Of a DNA stretch of 64,000 nucleotides, positions 24,953-32,450 are shown piece by piece. Origin of the DNA: Bradyrhizobium xenonodulans (GTDB lineage Bacteria > Pseudomonadota > Alphaproteobacteria > Rhizobiales > Xanthobacteraceae). A program made the translations under genes and the position numbers. The notes under the pieces were generated by a model. That model searched no databases. It was not told where the DNA came from and was given only the letters and a program-made list of their open reading frames with translations. The DNA is taken from positions 8,212,660 to 8,276,659 of the forward strand of contig NZ_CP089391.1 of assembly GCF_027594865.1 (NCBI RefSeq). The letters run 5' to 3'. The number at the start of each line of letters is the position of its first letter. Position 1 is the stretch's first letter.

Positions 24953-25296
24953 CGAAGTGCTCCACGTCCTCGATCAACCCGGATCAGTGTTTCACCGTTC
25001 CTAACCCTTTTGCCATTTTATCCCGGCCGTTTTTGACGGGGAGTTGTGGAGTCATCCACGAGATCTCGGCATCTTCGGCGGGCGGCAGGTGGTCACTGAC
25101 AGATGACGGCGGAGTGGGTCGTTCAGGCCCTAGAGTCCGCTAAGGGTCAAAACTGAGAAGAACTTGGGCGGAGCAAATCCCATCCGCTGTGCTCCCGTAA
25201 GCGGACCTCAGCGCGCCGGGCCATCACTTCGACTTCGGGCCAATGAGCGACACATGAGGGCGTCGCCGTGCGTGGCCGAACGTCGGTCCTCTCCGA
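24953..25296. other. Intergenic stretch with a dispersed repeat
   Basis: No gene supported. It contains a GTCCGCTAAGGGTCAAA repeat unit at 25135-25151 and an AT-rich patch at 25000-25035 that may be a promoter of the minus-strand coiled-coil gene. Confidence 0.4.
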
Positions 25297-26508
25297 TCAG
25301 GTAGACATCGCAGCCGGCAGGATAAACTCGTTAAGTAGAATTTCCTCTGGAAGGGTCATCCGTTTCGGCAGCCATGCAAGAGCAAGCGCGACCAGACCCA
25401 AATCCGGAACGATCATCAGTCGTTGACCGCCCCAGCCCATGGCCCCGGCCCACTCGACCACTCGCCCGCGACAGAAAGAGCGTCCGAGCCACCAATGATA
25501 GCCGTACAGGAACAATCCCGGTCCATTGTTGTGAGGCTTGATCGAGTCCGCGATCCAAGCCGATGGAACAATCTGCCGGTTATTCCAGACACCGCGATTT
25601 ATCACCAGCTGACCAAGCTTCGCCCAGTCGCGTGGGCGAGCCCGCAATGCACCGCTGGCCTGCGGCTGACCATCCGGCAATTGTCGATTCCATTCGACGT
25701 CCTCGATGCCCAGCGGCTCGAACAATTCGTCTCTCGCCAGCGCGTCAAGGGACTTGCCACTTGTCTTCCGCAAGACCGCGCCAATCAACTCGGTCGCCCC
25801 GCTGTTGTAGTTGTAGGTGCGCCCCGGCGGCGCAACCGCCGGCTGTTCCAGGACGTAGCGATAGGCGTCCTTCGCGCCACGCATCTTGCCGAAGCTATCG
25901 AACGGCGGCTTGAACTCGGACCAATCAAGGCCGTCCGACATCGTCAGCAGATGGTACAGCGTGATCGGGCTCTTCTCCGGCGTGCGCAGATCGGCATATT
26001 CCGGAAAGTAGTCCAGAACCGCTGCATCCAGAGTTTTGATCCAGCCACGTTGCAGGGCGACGCCGACCAAGAGCGAGATCACGCTCTTGGTCATCGAGTT
26101 GCCATTGTGCTTCGTCGCCGCGTTGAAGATCGTATGCTTTGCCGGCTCAAGACCATTTTGATCCTGCCCGGCCGCGTACTGCTCGTAAACGAGCACACCA
26201 TCGCGCGCAACGATGATGGCGTGAACGTTGTCGAGCCGGCCATCGGCCACGCGCCGGCGCATATCCTGCAGCAGCGCGGAGTCGAACCCATGCCATGCAG
26301 GATTTCCGACACGCCAACCGTCATGAAGATCCTCAGGACTGTCCGACACGCTCTCCGAAGTCATCGGGGCCCCCTTCGCTGAACCGTGCCCAGCCAACAG
26401 CAATGCTCCGGAGCCGACAATGACGTCGCGTCGATCCACTCTGCTAATCACGTTGCAAACTTCTGTAAATGAGAACGAGAGGTTGTCTCTTCGGCGGTAA
26501 AGAATCAA
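25297..26508 (-). CDS. Tat-exported serine hydrolase, beta-lactamase/class C family
   Basis: 403 aa from ATG 26508. A Tat-like signal VDRRDVIVGSGALLLAG (about residues 24-40) precedes the hydrolase. The nucleophile motif SMTK is at 138-141 (SxxK), YNYNSG at 232-237 takes the place of the Tyr-x-Asn motif, and a late WAGAMGWGGQRL stands for the third (HxG/KTG) box. Such proteins are penicillin-binding-protein-like esterases, peptidases or amide hydrolases; true beta-lactamase activity is not implied. It stands alone, flanked by repeat-rich intergenic DNA. Confidence 0.82.
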   Translation of the reverse strand: MILYRRRDNLSFSFTEVCNVISRVDRRDVIVGSGALLLAGHGSAKGAPMTSESVSDSPEDLHDGWRVGNPAWHGFDSALLQDMRRRVADGRLDNVHAIIVARDGVLVYEQYAAGQDQNGLEPAKHTIFNAATKHNGNSMTKSVISLLVGVALQRGWIKTLDAAVLDYFPEYADLRTPEKSPITLYHLLTMSDGLDWSEFKPPFDSFGKMRGAKDAYRYVLEQPAVAPPGRTYNYNSGATELIGAVLRKTSGKSLDALARDELFEPLGIEDVEWNRQLPDGQPQASGALRARPRDWAKLGQLVINRGVWNNRQIVPSAWIADSIKPHNNGPGLFLYGYHWWLGRSFCRGRVVEWAGAMGWGGQRLMIVPDLGLVALALAWLPKRMTLPEEILLNEFILPAAMST

Positions 26509-26596
26509 GACAAACTACGCTGTCATGCCAATTCTATTGCTCCGGTCACAAGGCGACGCGACCCAGGCCTCTTTTCCGGCTCCAAAGGTCCGCTTC

Positions 26597-26692
26597 GGTC
26601 ACAAGCGGCGCTCGAGCAGGTCCTAGCCCCGCGTCCGCTCTGCGTCCCATAGCCGGCATTGCAAATGCCTAAGCCCAGTTCGGCTGAGGGCC
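26597..26692 (+). repeat. 96-bp direct repeat, copy 1
   Basis: About 96 bp (starts GGTCACAAGCGGCGCTCGAG, includes a near CATTGCAAATGCCTAAGCCC block) that recurs at 29226-29321 with only a few differences. Confidence 0.85.
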
Positions 26693-26771
26693 AGAAGCTG
26701 ACTTAATGGTCTGCAAACCCTATCGTCAGAGAGCGGCCAGCTTAGAGGGTCCTCGTGCTACTTTAGCGGGC

Positions 26772-27002
26772 ATGTCACCTTTCAGCATTCGCTCCACCCT
26801 TATGCTCGTCCTCGTCGTCGGGGGCACGTCAAGCGCCTACATGTTCCTCGGCCTCAGCCTCGTCGTGGTACTGATAGCGTTGGCCCTAGCCTGCCTTGTG
26901 TACGTTCCATTCGCTAAGCGGTACGGATGGGGCAATGAAGGGCGTCTCACGAGGCATCTCAGTCGTCCGCCGTTCGAAGACGAAAGCCGCAAATCCAGTT
27001 GA
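26772..27002 (+). CDS. Small membrane protein
   Basis: 76 aa from ATG 26772, two TM segments (STLMLVLVVGGTSSAYMFLG and LSLVVVLIALALACLVYVPF) and a basic C-terminus. Function unknown. Confidence 0.55.
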   Translation: MSPFSIRSTLMLVLVVGGTSSAYMFLGLSLVVVLIALALACLVYVPFAKRYGWGNEGRLTRHLSRPPFEDESRKSS

Positions 27003-27059
27003 AGTGCACCGCGGGGACGACCACTCCGAACCAAGCAGTGAACGGTGGAGCTGGCCGTA

Positions 27060-27347
27060 ATGGGCACATTCTACAGCGATGACCAGATACAGGAAGCGAT
27101 TGCGGCCTTGGAGAGCTACTCTCCAGGTATTTGGGAAACCATGAAGAGGATGGCCTTGATCACGGATCCACGGAGTAAGCAAGAAGAGCTAGCAAAAGCG
27201 GCCATCTCACGTGCGCTTATTGTCGTTTTGCCCAAAGTCTCGTTCGTCGCTCAGGCCGACGACAAATTCGAGGCCGAGAACCGTCTGATCATAGACGTGG
27301 GCAACGCTGTAAGGAGCGCAATCGATGCGGGAAAAGGTGGCTCCTAG
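27060..27347 (+). CDS. Small hypothetical protein
   Basis: 95 aa from ATG 27060. Helical: DDQIQEAIAALESYSPGIWE and KQEELAKAAISRALIVVLP. No family. Confidence 0.5.
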   Translation: MGTFYSDDQIQEAIAALESYSPGIWETMKRMALITDPRSKQEELAKAAISRALIVVLPKVSFVAQADDKFEAENRLIIDVGNAVRSAIDAGKGGS

Positions 27348-27441
27348 AGCCAACCGAACGTCCGCCTTGGGTCAAAAGCAGATGGTTTGCGGGCTGGGCT
27401 ACAAGGTCCGCTAAGGGCCAGGAGCAGTTGTCTCGCGGTGG

Positions 27442-27690
27442 CTATATGGCCAGTCTTTTGAGAACTGTGTAGACCGCGAATGCTACTATCGGAAGTACCA
27501 CGATCGTCATCAGCAACCGCTGCTGCACAAATTGCTTCTGCTGATCATCCCTAGGAAAGGCCTCCCAAGTCATCCGCTCCCACAGACCCTTCCGAGGTGA
27601 TGGTTTGATACCCCTCATCCAAAGAGTGCCATGAACAATTGCCACGCTCAAAGTTAGCGTCAGTATCACGAAAAAAGCGCTCTTGGGCAT
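27442..27690 (-). CDS. Two-TM hypothetical protein
   Basis: 82 aa. TM1 about 4-24 (SAFFVILTLTLSVAIVHGTL), a basic loop (KPSPRKGLWERM), TM2 about 58-78. Function unknown. Confidence 0.5.
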   Translation of the reverse strand: MPKSAFFVILTLTLSVAIVHGTLWMRGIKPSPRKGLWERMTWEAFPRDDQQKQFVQQRLLMTIVVLPIVAFAVYTVLKRLAI

Positions 27691-27908
27691 GCAGCACTCC
27701 TCTTCGATGCCCCAACAGGATCGCGCGGCAGCCGTCCTTGCGATACACCATCTCAGCGGTCAAGGGCCTGCCGCCTTGTCGGTAAGTGGAATTGCTCGAA
27801 CGCCTGCTCAGGGTCACATCCGGGCATCGCGGCCATATCCGTCCTTGGTTCGTTTGCACCTCGCAAGCCGACGTCAGGGCGTAGAGACTGAGCGGCAGCA
27901 ACGGGCCA

Positions 27909-28301
27909 TCAGCGGACTAAGTGGTCCTTCGGTATCAGCACGAGACCGAGCAACGGATCGCCCTGAAGATAGCCGAGAATAATGCCGTGCCCCCCGGCAG
28001 CGCGGGGGCAGCCTTGGTACAAAAGTATCTTCACGGTGTCTGTCTTGATTGATCCCTTGATCACGCGATCAACGCGTGCGCTCAACAGCTCCCCTTGCAG
28101 ACCTCGCGCGTCGCTGACCTGCGTGCGATCATGGATGGTTGCTTCGATGATCTCGGATGCATCGATGTCGGCCGGGACCTGCTCGAACATAATGCTCCGT
28201 CCTACCAAGATGGCGCAGGCGGTCGCACCGGTGCATGCTATGCAATAGATCGCCAATGAGAGCGACCATGTACGTATATGGGCAGGCAGGTCGTTGAACA
28301 T
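27909..28301 (-). CDS. Hypothetical protein with N-terminal TM segment
   Basis: 130 aa from ATG 28301. One TM segment (WSLSLAIYCIACTGATACAI), then an outside domain with VKILLYQGCPRAAGGHGIIL, which resembles small extracytoplasmic proteins with a paired Cys. Function unknown. Confidence 0.55.
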   Translation of the reverse strand: MFNDLPAHIRTWSLSLAIYCIACTGATACAILVGRSIMFEQVPADIDASEIIEATIHDRTQVSDARGLQGELLSARVDRVIKGSIKTDTVKILLYQGCPRAAGGHGIILGYLQGDPLLGLVLIPKDHLVR

Positions 28302-28468
28302 CGCACGACAATGCCAACTCTCCGCAAGGTCCGCAACGGGCGCCCGGTTTCCCCGCAACACCGGACGTGACAACAGCCGGGAGCTTTGGGCGGCTAAGGG
28401 CCAGCAGCGGAAGTTGCGGCAGACGGTCGTTTACCTAAGGTTAGGCACTGTTGCCTCACAACCAATGG

Positions 28469-29029
28469 ATGTTTGCGCAATCGTGGAATCGAGCACTTGG
28501 TGCGGTACTGCTCTTCGTTCTCGCCGCCGGTGTCTTCCGAGTTGCGGGAGGCTGGGCATACGGCGAGCCTCCGTATGTCCAATACTTAAAATGGGTGCAT
28601 CACGACATCCCGCGATTTACAGTTCCGGCGCGTCTGATCGAGGGGACACCCTTCACTTTTCAAGCCCAGATCATCGGAAAGAAGCGATATAAGCTGAACC
28701 TCGTGGTCTATTTCACTGGACCAAGGGAGGAGGCTGCTCTTGAGGCTCTGCTCGGTCCCATTGCACAACCGATTAACGCAGGATTGCCCCTCGGGAAGCT
28801 GCCGACGAAGGTTCATGTAACCGTTCAGGATCAAGAGCGGCGCGTGGTGTTTGATCAGACCCAGAGTTCGGACGGGATCGACGCACGGACAGCTTTCTCG
28901 CGTGCTCGTGAGCTCGCCTTACTGCCTTTGGATGAAGGCCGTTACACGGTCGCTATCACGCCCTTGAGGGACATGACGGCATTGTCTCCGTTTCGAACGG
29001 AAATCGAGGTCACTTATTCCGGGAAGTAG
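28469..29029 (+). CDS. Membrane-anchored hypothetical protein
   Basis: 186 aa from ATG 28469 (an upstream TTG is also open). TM anchor about residues 8-28 (RALGAVLLFVLAAGVFRVAG); the exported domain is beta-rich (FTFQAQIIGKKRYKLNLVVY, GRYTVAITPL), like an immunoglobulin-type sandwich. Related in style to DUF5625 proteins but not firmly assigned. Confidence 0.6.
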   Translation: MFAQSWNRALGAVLLFVLAAGVFRVAGGWAYGEPPYVQYLKWVHHDIPRFTVPARLIEGTPFTFQAQIIGKKRYKLNLVVYFTGPREEAALEALLGPIAQPINAGLPLGKLPTKVHVTVQDQERRVVFDQTQSSDGIDARTAFSRARELALLPLDEGRYTVAITPLRDMTALSPFRTEIEVTYSGK

Positions 29030-29067
29030 CGTCCCGGGCAAGCGCGGGAACGTCAGCTATTGGTCTT

Positions 29068-29223
29068 GGCTGTGTGAAAACGGCAAGACGGTTGAGAACG
29101 ATAGAACAAGTTATTCGTCCGAGGCCGATCTAACGCTCATGCTCGCGAGCGATTTCAAGTTAGACGACGAATTGAAGAACATGATTCTAGCCGTCTTTCG
29201 TCTCCTCGCGTTTTTACACAGCC
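29068..29223. mobile_element. MITE-like 156-bp element
   Basis: Ends GGCTGTGTGAAAACG (29068-29082) and CGTTTTTACACAGCC (29209-29223) are 15-bp inverted repeats with one mismatch. There is no ORF with a start, no flanking target duplication that I can see with certainty, and one end touches the 96-bp repeat copy 2. It could be the remains of a larger insertion sequence. Confidence 0.55.
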
Positions 29224-29225
29224 AG

Positions 29226-29321
29226 GGTCACAAGCGGCGCTCGAGCAGGTCCTAGCCCGCGTCCGCTCTGCGTCCCATAGCCGACATTGCAAATGCCTAA
29301 GCCCAGTTAGGCTGAGAGCCA
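29226..29321 (+). repeat. 96-bp direct repeat, copy 2
   Basis: Near-identical to 26597-26692; differences include one missing C after CCTAGCC and a G-to-A in AGCCGGCATT/AGCCGACATT. Confidence 0.85.
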
Positions 29322-29342
29322 ACAACGGACATCAACCGTCCG

Positions 29343-29576
29343 TCAGTCGTGTTTGCTAGACGAGTTAGCGTCACCGTGTTCCGGCTTGTTCGGCTGGCTG
29401 AGAGCGTATCGTAAGGTTTCGAGGCTCAAAATAACGCCGTGGGGATCCTGATCAATGATCCAGACGTCTTCCATCCCTTCGGCCGCCATCTGTTCGCCCA
29501 GCGCAAGCGCGTCTTGCGGTGTCGCGGCCTGATAGACCTGCGGTCCGGACCTAACGATGAATCTATTCTTGGGCAT
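29343..29576 (-). CDS. Small hypothetical protein
   Basis: 77 aa from ATG 29576. FIVRSGPQVYQAATPQDALAL and DVWIIDQDPHGVILSLETL form a small alpha/beta unit followed by a charged tail. Its start overlaps the stop region of the next minus-strand ORF by 14 nt. Confidence 0.5.
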   Translation of the reverse strand: MPKNRFIVRSGPQVYQAATPQDALALGEQMAAEGMEDVWIIDQDPHGVILSLETLRYALSQPNKPEHGDANSSSKHD

Positions 29577-29838
29577 GAGAGGGGGCGATTTCGTAAGGGC
29601 CATAAGGGAAATCTAGACGGGGTAGCGCCACCTCAGAATGCGACGGACAACAAATCAGAGCCAAAACATTTGCCGGCAGGCTAATCCAAAGAAACGTCGG
29701 GACCGTCAACGCGATGCACGCGTGGATCAGATAAATAACCTGGCCGATCAGACTGGCAAGCAGTCCAACTCGAATCCAGCCCAATAGCGTTCGCGCACCC
29801 AATCGTCGGACTCGCCGATCAGATATGCTGCGATCCAT
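29563..29838 (-). CDS. Possible two-TM membrane protein
   Basis: 91 aa from ATG 29838; two hydrophobic segments (WIRVGLLASLIGQVIYLIHA, VPTFLWISLPANVLALICC). Composition is only fair and no family is known; could be chance. Confidence 0.35.
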   Translation of the reverse strand: MDRSISDRRVRRLGARTLLGWIRVGLLASLIGQVIYLIHACIALTVPTFLWISLPANVLALICCPSHSEVALPRLDFPYGPYEIAPSHAQE

Positions 29839-30072
29839 GCCGAAAAGGATTCCATGCTCTACTGTAACACCCCGTCCTTCGCAGGTATTTAAGAACTCGC
29901 TTCGACATTGATCAAGTCCGCTGCGGGTCCAAAAGCGGCTCAGCACGTCCATCGCGCTAGGTCCGGTCTCCCTCAAACAGCCGACGTGGCGACGGCGCGT
30001 TCGTTGTTCGGCTCAGGGCCAGAAGCTGACATCCCAGTTATGACGTGATAGGCAAAACGGGAGGGGCTGCCT

Positions 30073-30201
30073 ATGCACTACGACGTCTGTTGGCAACGCT
30101 GCGTTACGCCACAAACGAGCGAGGCATATGGTCAATGGCGCTGGTCTGTGGGCATCACGCCAGCCGAAAAGGCTGTAGCGCTGCAGCCCATCGATGAGTG
30201 A
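30073..30201 (+). CDS. Possible 42-aa protein
   Basis: ATG 30073 is preceded by GGGAGGGG at 7-14 nt. The product, MHYDVCWQRCVTPQTSEAYG followed by a short helical end, stops 8 nt before the start of the secreted protein gene at 30210, which suggests coupling. Too short for family assignment. Confidence 0.35.
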   Translation: MHYDVCWQRCVTPQTSEAYGQWRWSVGITPAEKAVALQPIDE

Positions 30202-30209
30202 GGGATCAC

Positions 30210-30629
30210 ATGAAATTGCGTGTCTGGCACGAGATTATGGCTATGGCAGCAACTGTTGTTCTAATGGCTGGTCAGCTTCATGCCGCGGGACAGAAAGTAC
30301 GAATCACAGGGATTTACAGCGACCTCTACTTCAACCAAGAAGGTGGTGATCTGCTGGGCAACGAAATCTTCATCGTTTACGCGAGCGGTGGTTATGTAGC
30401 ATTCGTCCAACAGTCTCAGGGTGAGCCTCAAATGCCGAGCGTTGTACCCGTGAGCATCGATGGCGACACTATCAGTTTTACTGTTCCTGACCCATCAGGG
30501 GGCACGGACGAATACAAAGGAAGAATCAGCGTAGCGGGTTTCGTTGGCACCCTGCAGCACCAGCCGGCGCGTGGAGAGCCTGCACAACGCGCGATCCGTC
30601 TTAAGCGCAAGAAGAGCTACTGGGAATAG
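30210..30629 (+). CDS. Secreted hypothetical protein
   Basis: 139 aa from ATG 30210 (GAGGGATCAC upstream). The signal peptide HEIMAMAATVVLMAGQLHAA is cleaved about residue 26. The mature beta-rich domain contains ITGIYSDLYFNQEGGDLLGN and VPVSIDGDTISFTVPD. Unknown family. Confidence 0.65.
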   Translation: MKLRVWHEIMAMAATVVLMAGQLHAAGQKVRITGIYSDLYFNQEGGDLLGNEIFIVYASGGYVAFVQQSQGEPQMPSVVPVSIDGDTISFTVPDPSGGTDEYKGRISVAGFVGTLQHQPARGEPAQRAIRLKRKKSYWE

Positions 30630-30896
30630 CGCATCCCTGACGGATAGCGAACCTGCACGCCCGGCGACCGAAAGTTCGCCGAAACAGCTGGACTCGTTAA
30701 CTCAGCACTCGATCGATCAAATCTACGCAACGAGTTGCCAATGTCTGTTTTGGGTCACAAGCGGCCCTCAGCGGGCCTCGTCGTGAAGGTCGGGTACGGG
30801 CCAAAACCAGACATCGACAGGACGATGCCCACATCATGGTAGCTCGTCAGCGGCGACAATCCGGCGCACCTCTTCTCTTTGCGCTTATCGCGCGCT

Positions 30897-31265
30897 TCAA
30901 TCCCAATCCATCCCGCCAATGACGCCAAGAAACCAGCCACCCAAGAAAGCGGCGGTAAACGCCGCGAGGTCGAGTGCCACAGACGGGCCAAAGTCCTGCT
31001 TGTCTTGAACATGATGAAATGCGAGCAGCGCGAGCGCAATGATCGCCGCGCACATCGCCGGCCAAAGCGCCTGTTGCCGCGCTTTAAGCCGCTGGGCCGA
31101 GGCAGCCCCCTGAGAATTCCGTGATAAAGTCCTGGATCGACGAAACGATGCCACGGCGCTCAAGACGACTACGATCAGAAAGGCTGTGAAGTACACCAGA
31201 CTTTCTCCCCCATGCCAGCGGTTAGTGCGCGGCGCGGCCGTCGCCCTTCGGTCAAAAGCTGCCAT
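30897..31265 (-). CDS. Three-TM hypothetical protein
   Basis: 122 aa from ATG 31265; TM segments near ESLVYFTAFLIVVVLSAVAS, ALWPAMCAAIIALALLAFHH and ALDLAAFTAAFLGGWFLGVI. It overlaps the 3' end of the upstream lipoprotein gene by 14 nt, so both are likely on one transcript. Confidence 0.55.
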   Translation of the reverse strand: MAAFDRRATAAPRTNRWHGGESLVYFTAFLIVVVLSAVASFRRSRTLSRNSQGAASAQRLKARQQALWPAMCAAIIALALLAFHHVQDKQDFGPSVALDLAAFTAAFLGGWFLGVIGGMDWD

Positions 31266-31662
31266 CAGGACGTGGAAACCCTCGCCCTTTCGGAGGTGCC
31301 TGTTCGATACAGGTCTTCGCCCGGGCGACGATTTCCTTTGGCGATAGCTCCTTGAGAATGCGATCACGTTCATTCCCAAAAATGAAAGCAAGCTCCAAAA
31401 GGCGTTCACGTTCTCCTTCAGGCTGACGTGTGTCCAACCTTCTGAAAGTCGTCGACGCGTTCTGGTGGTTGATCTCAGCGTCGTTCGCTTTCTGTCGCAG
31501 CGCAGCGTCAGTCGGGACTTTGCCGGTTTCCATAAGTTTGTCCGCGACAAAGATGGTCGTCGCGCAGGTGAGATGGACGTCCTCCTGGGGAGAACAAGCC
31601 GCTACCGATAAGCTCGTAGCAGCAAACAGAGCTAAACCGACGGTTTTGCAGAGAGGGATCAC
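31252..31662 (-). CDS. Small lipoprotein
   Basis: 136 aa from GTG 31662. Lipobox SVAAC at the end of the signal segment (VGLALFAATSLSVAAC). The helical mature part carries ADKLMETGKVPTDAALRQKA and LELAFIFGNERDRILKEL and one more Cys pair partner (KTCIEQAP). Function unknown. Confidence 0.6.
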   Translation of the reverse strand: MIPLCKTVGLALFAATSLSVAACSPQEDVHLTCATTIFVADKLMETGKVPTDAALRQKANDAEINHQNASTTFRRLDTRQPEGERERLLELAFIFGNERDRILKELSPKEIVARAKTCIEQAPPKGRGFPRPDGSF

Positions 31663-31836
31663 ACTTAATCTCGGTTCTGACCGGTGGACCAAAATGCCGA
31701 CAACGCCACCCCACTTGTGGGTTGCACAGCAGCACTCCGTCAACCGAGAACACGGTGAATGCTCAATTTTCCATGAATAGGGGAAGTCTGCTACGGGTCA
31801 CAATGCGCCTTCGCGGATAGTCCGACTGACGTCCGG

Positions 31837-32154
31837 TCAATCCCTGATAGCGGAAGTTTTCGGTTTAGGCAGACCGAAGCGCTCGAAATATTGAGCAACT
31901 GCCGAGTTCGAGTGGTCGCCCGCATGGTACGCAGCGAGAGCTGCCATATCGCTATCCAGGAACATCGCTAGGGCGACCTGGCTGACAACCCAAACGCCGC
32001 CGCCAACACGACGTCCGAGACCATGCTGAGGGCACCAATTCCGGATCGTCGTTTCCGACTTTCCGGCCCTCCTGGCTGCCGCAGCGAGGCTGATCCCTTC
32101 CCGAGGGTCATACGGCATCAGGATCTTGAAGTGAGAATGCTCCGGAGGTTTCAT
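31837..32154 (-). CDS. HTH DNA-binding protein of the RepA module
   Basis: 105 aa. A MerR-like helix-turn-helix lies at about residues 21-55 (SLAAAARRAGKSETTIRNWC) with the wing VGGGVWVVSQ. It overlaps the TSCPD gene by ATGA. Likely controls the module or acts as a replication/excision factor. Confidence 0.7.
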   Translation of the reverse strand: MKPPEHSHFKILMPYDPREGISLAAAARRAGKSETTIRNWCPQHGLGRRVGGGVWVVSQVALAMFLDSDMAALAAYHAGDHSNSAVAQYFERFGLPKPKTSAIRD

Positions 32155-32450
32155 CTTTCCACCGTTCTCAGCAGCGTTGCCAGTGGGCCCGCCGAACCGC
32201 CCTCTCTTGCCAAGGCATGCTGGATTGTCTCGACAGGGCAGCCATGCTGGAGGGCCAAGGACGCGACGATTGCCGCGTCCTGGGCGTTGGTTTCGGCAGC
32301 CGTGCCGACCTTCGTCCCGTTGATGAACACTTCCGCAATTCGACCATCCTCAAACCGACCGATGCCGCCCGTGTAGGACTGGCCATCGCATTCGAACCGG
32401 AAGAGCCAATGCGCTCTCCGGTCGTTCAGGCGAGTTCGGAGGCCCGTCAT
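32151..32450 (-). CDS. TSCPD-domain protein (like the C-terminal tail of B12-type ribonucleotide reductase)
   Basis: 99 aa. FRFECDGQSYTGGIGRFEDG, then FINGTKVGTAAETNAQDAAI and ASLALQHGCPVETIQHAL follow the TSCPD domain found at the end of adenosylcobalamin-dependent ribonucleotide reductases in alphaproteobacteria. As a stand-alone small protein between an HTH gene and a RepA-like ATPase gene (4-nt overlaps on both sides) it cannot be a reductase by itself. Its job here is unknown. Confidence 0.7.
   Translation of the reverse strand: MTGLRTRLNDRRAHWLFRFECDGQSYTGGIGRFEDGRIAEVFINGTKVGTAAETNAQDAAIVASLALQHGCPVETIQHALAREGGSAGPLATLLRTVER

Noticed and set aside
25297..26508. Annotation as antibiotic-resistance beta-lactamase
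   Set aside because: SxxK is present, but the other motifs fit the broad esterase/PBP-like family; resistance cannot be claimed.
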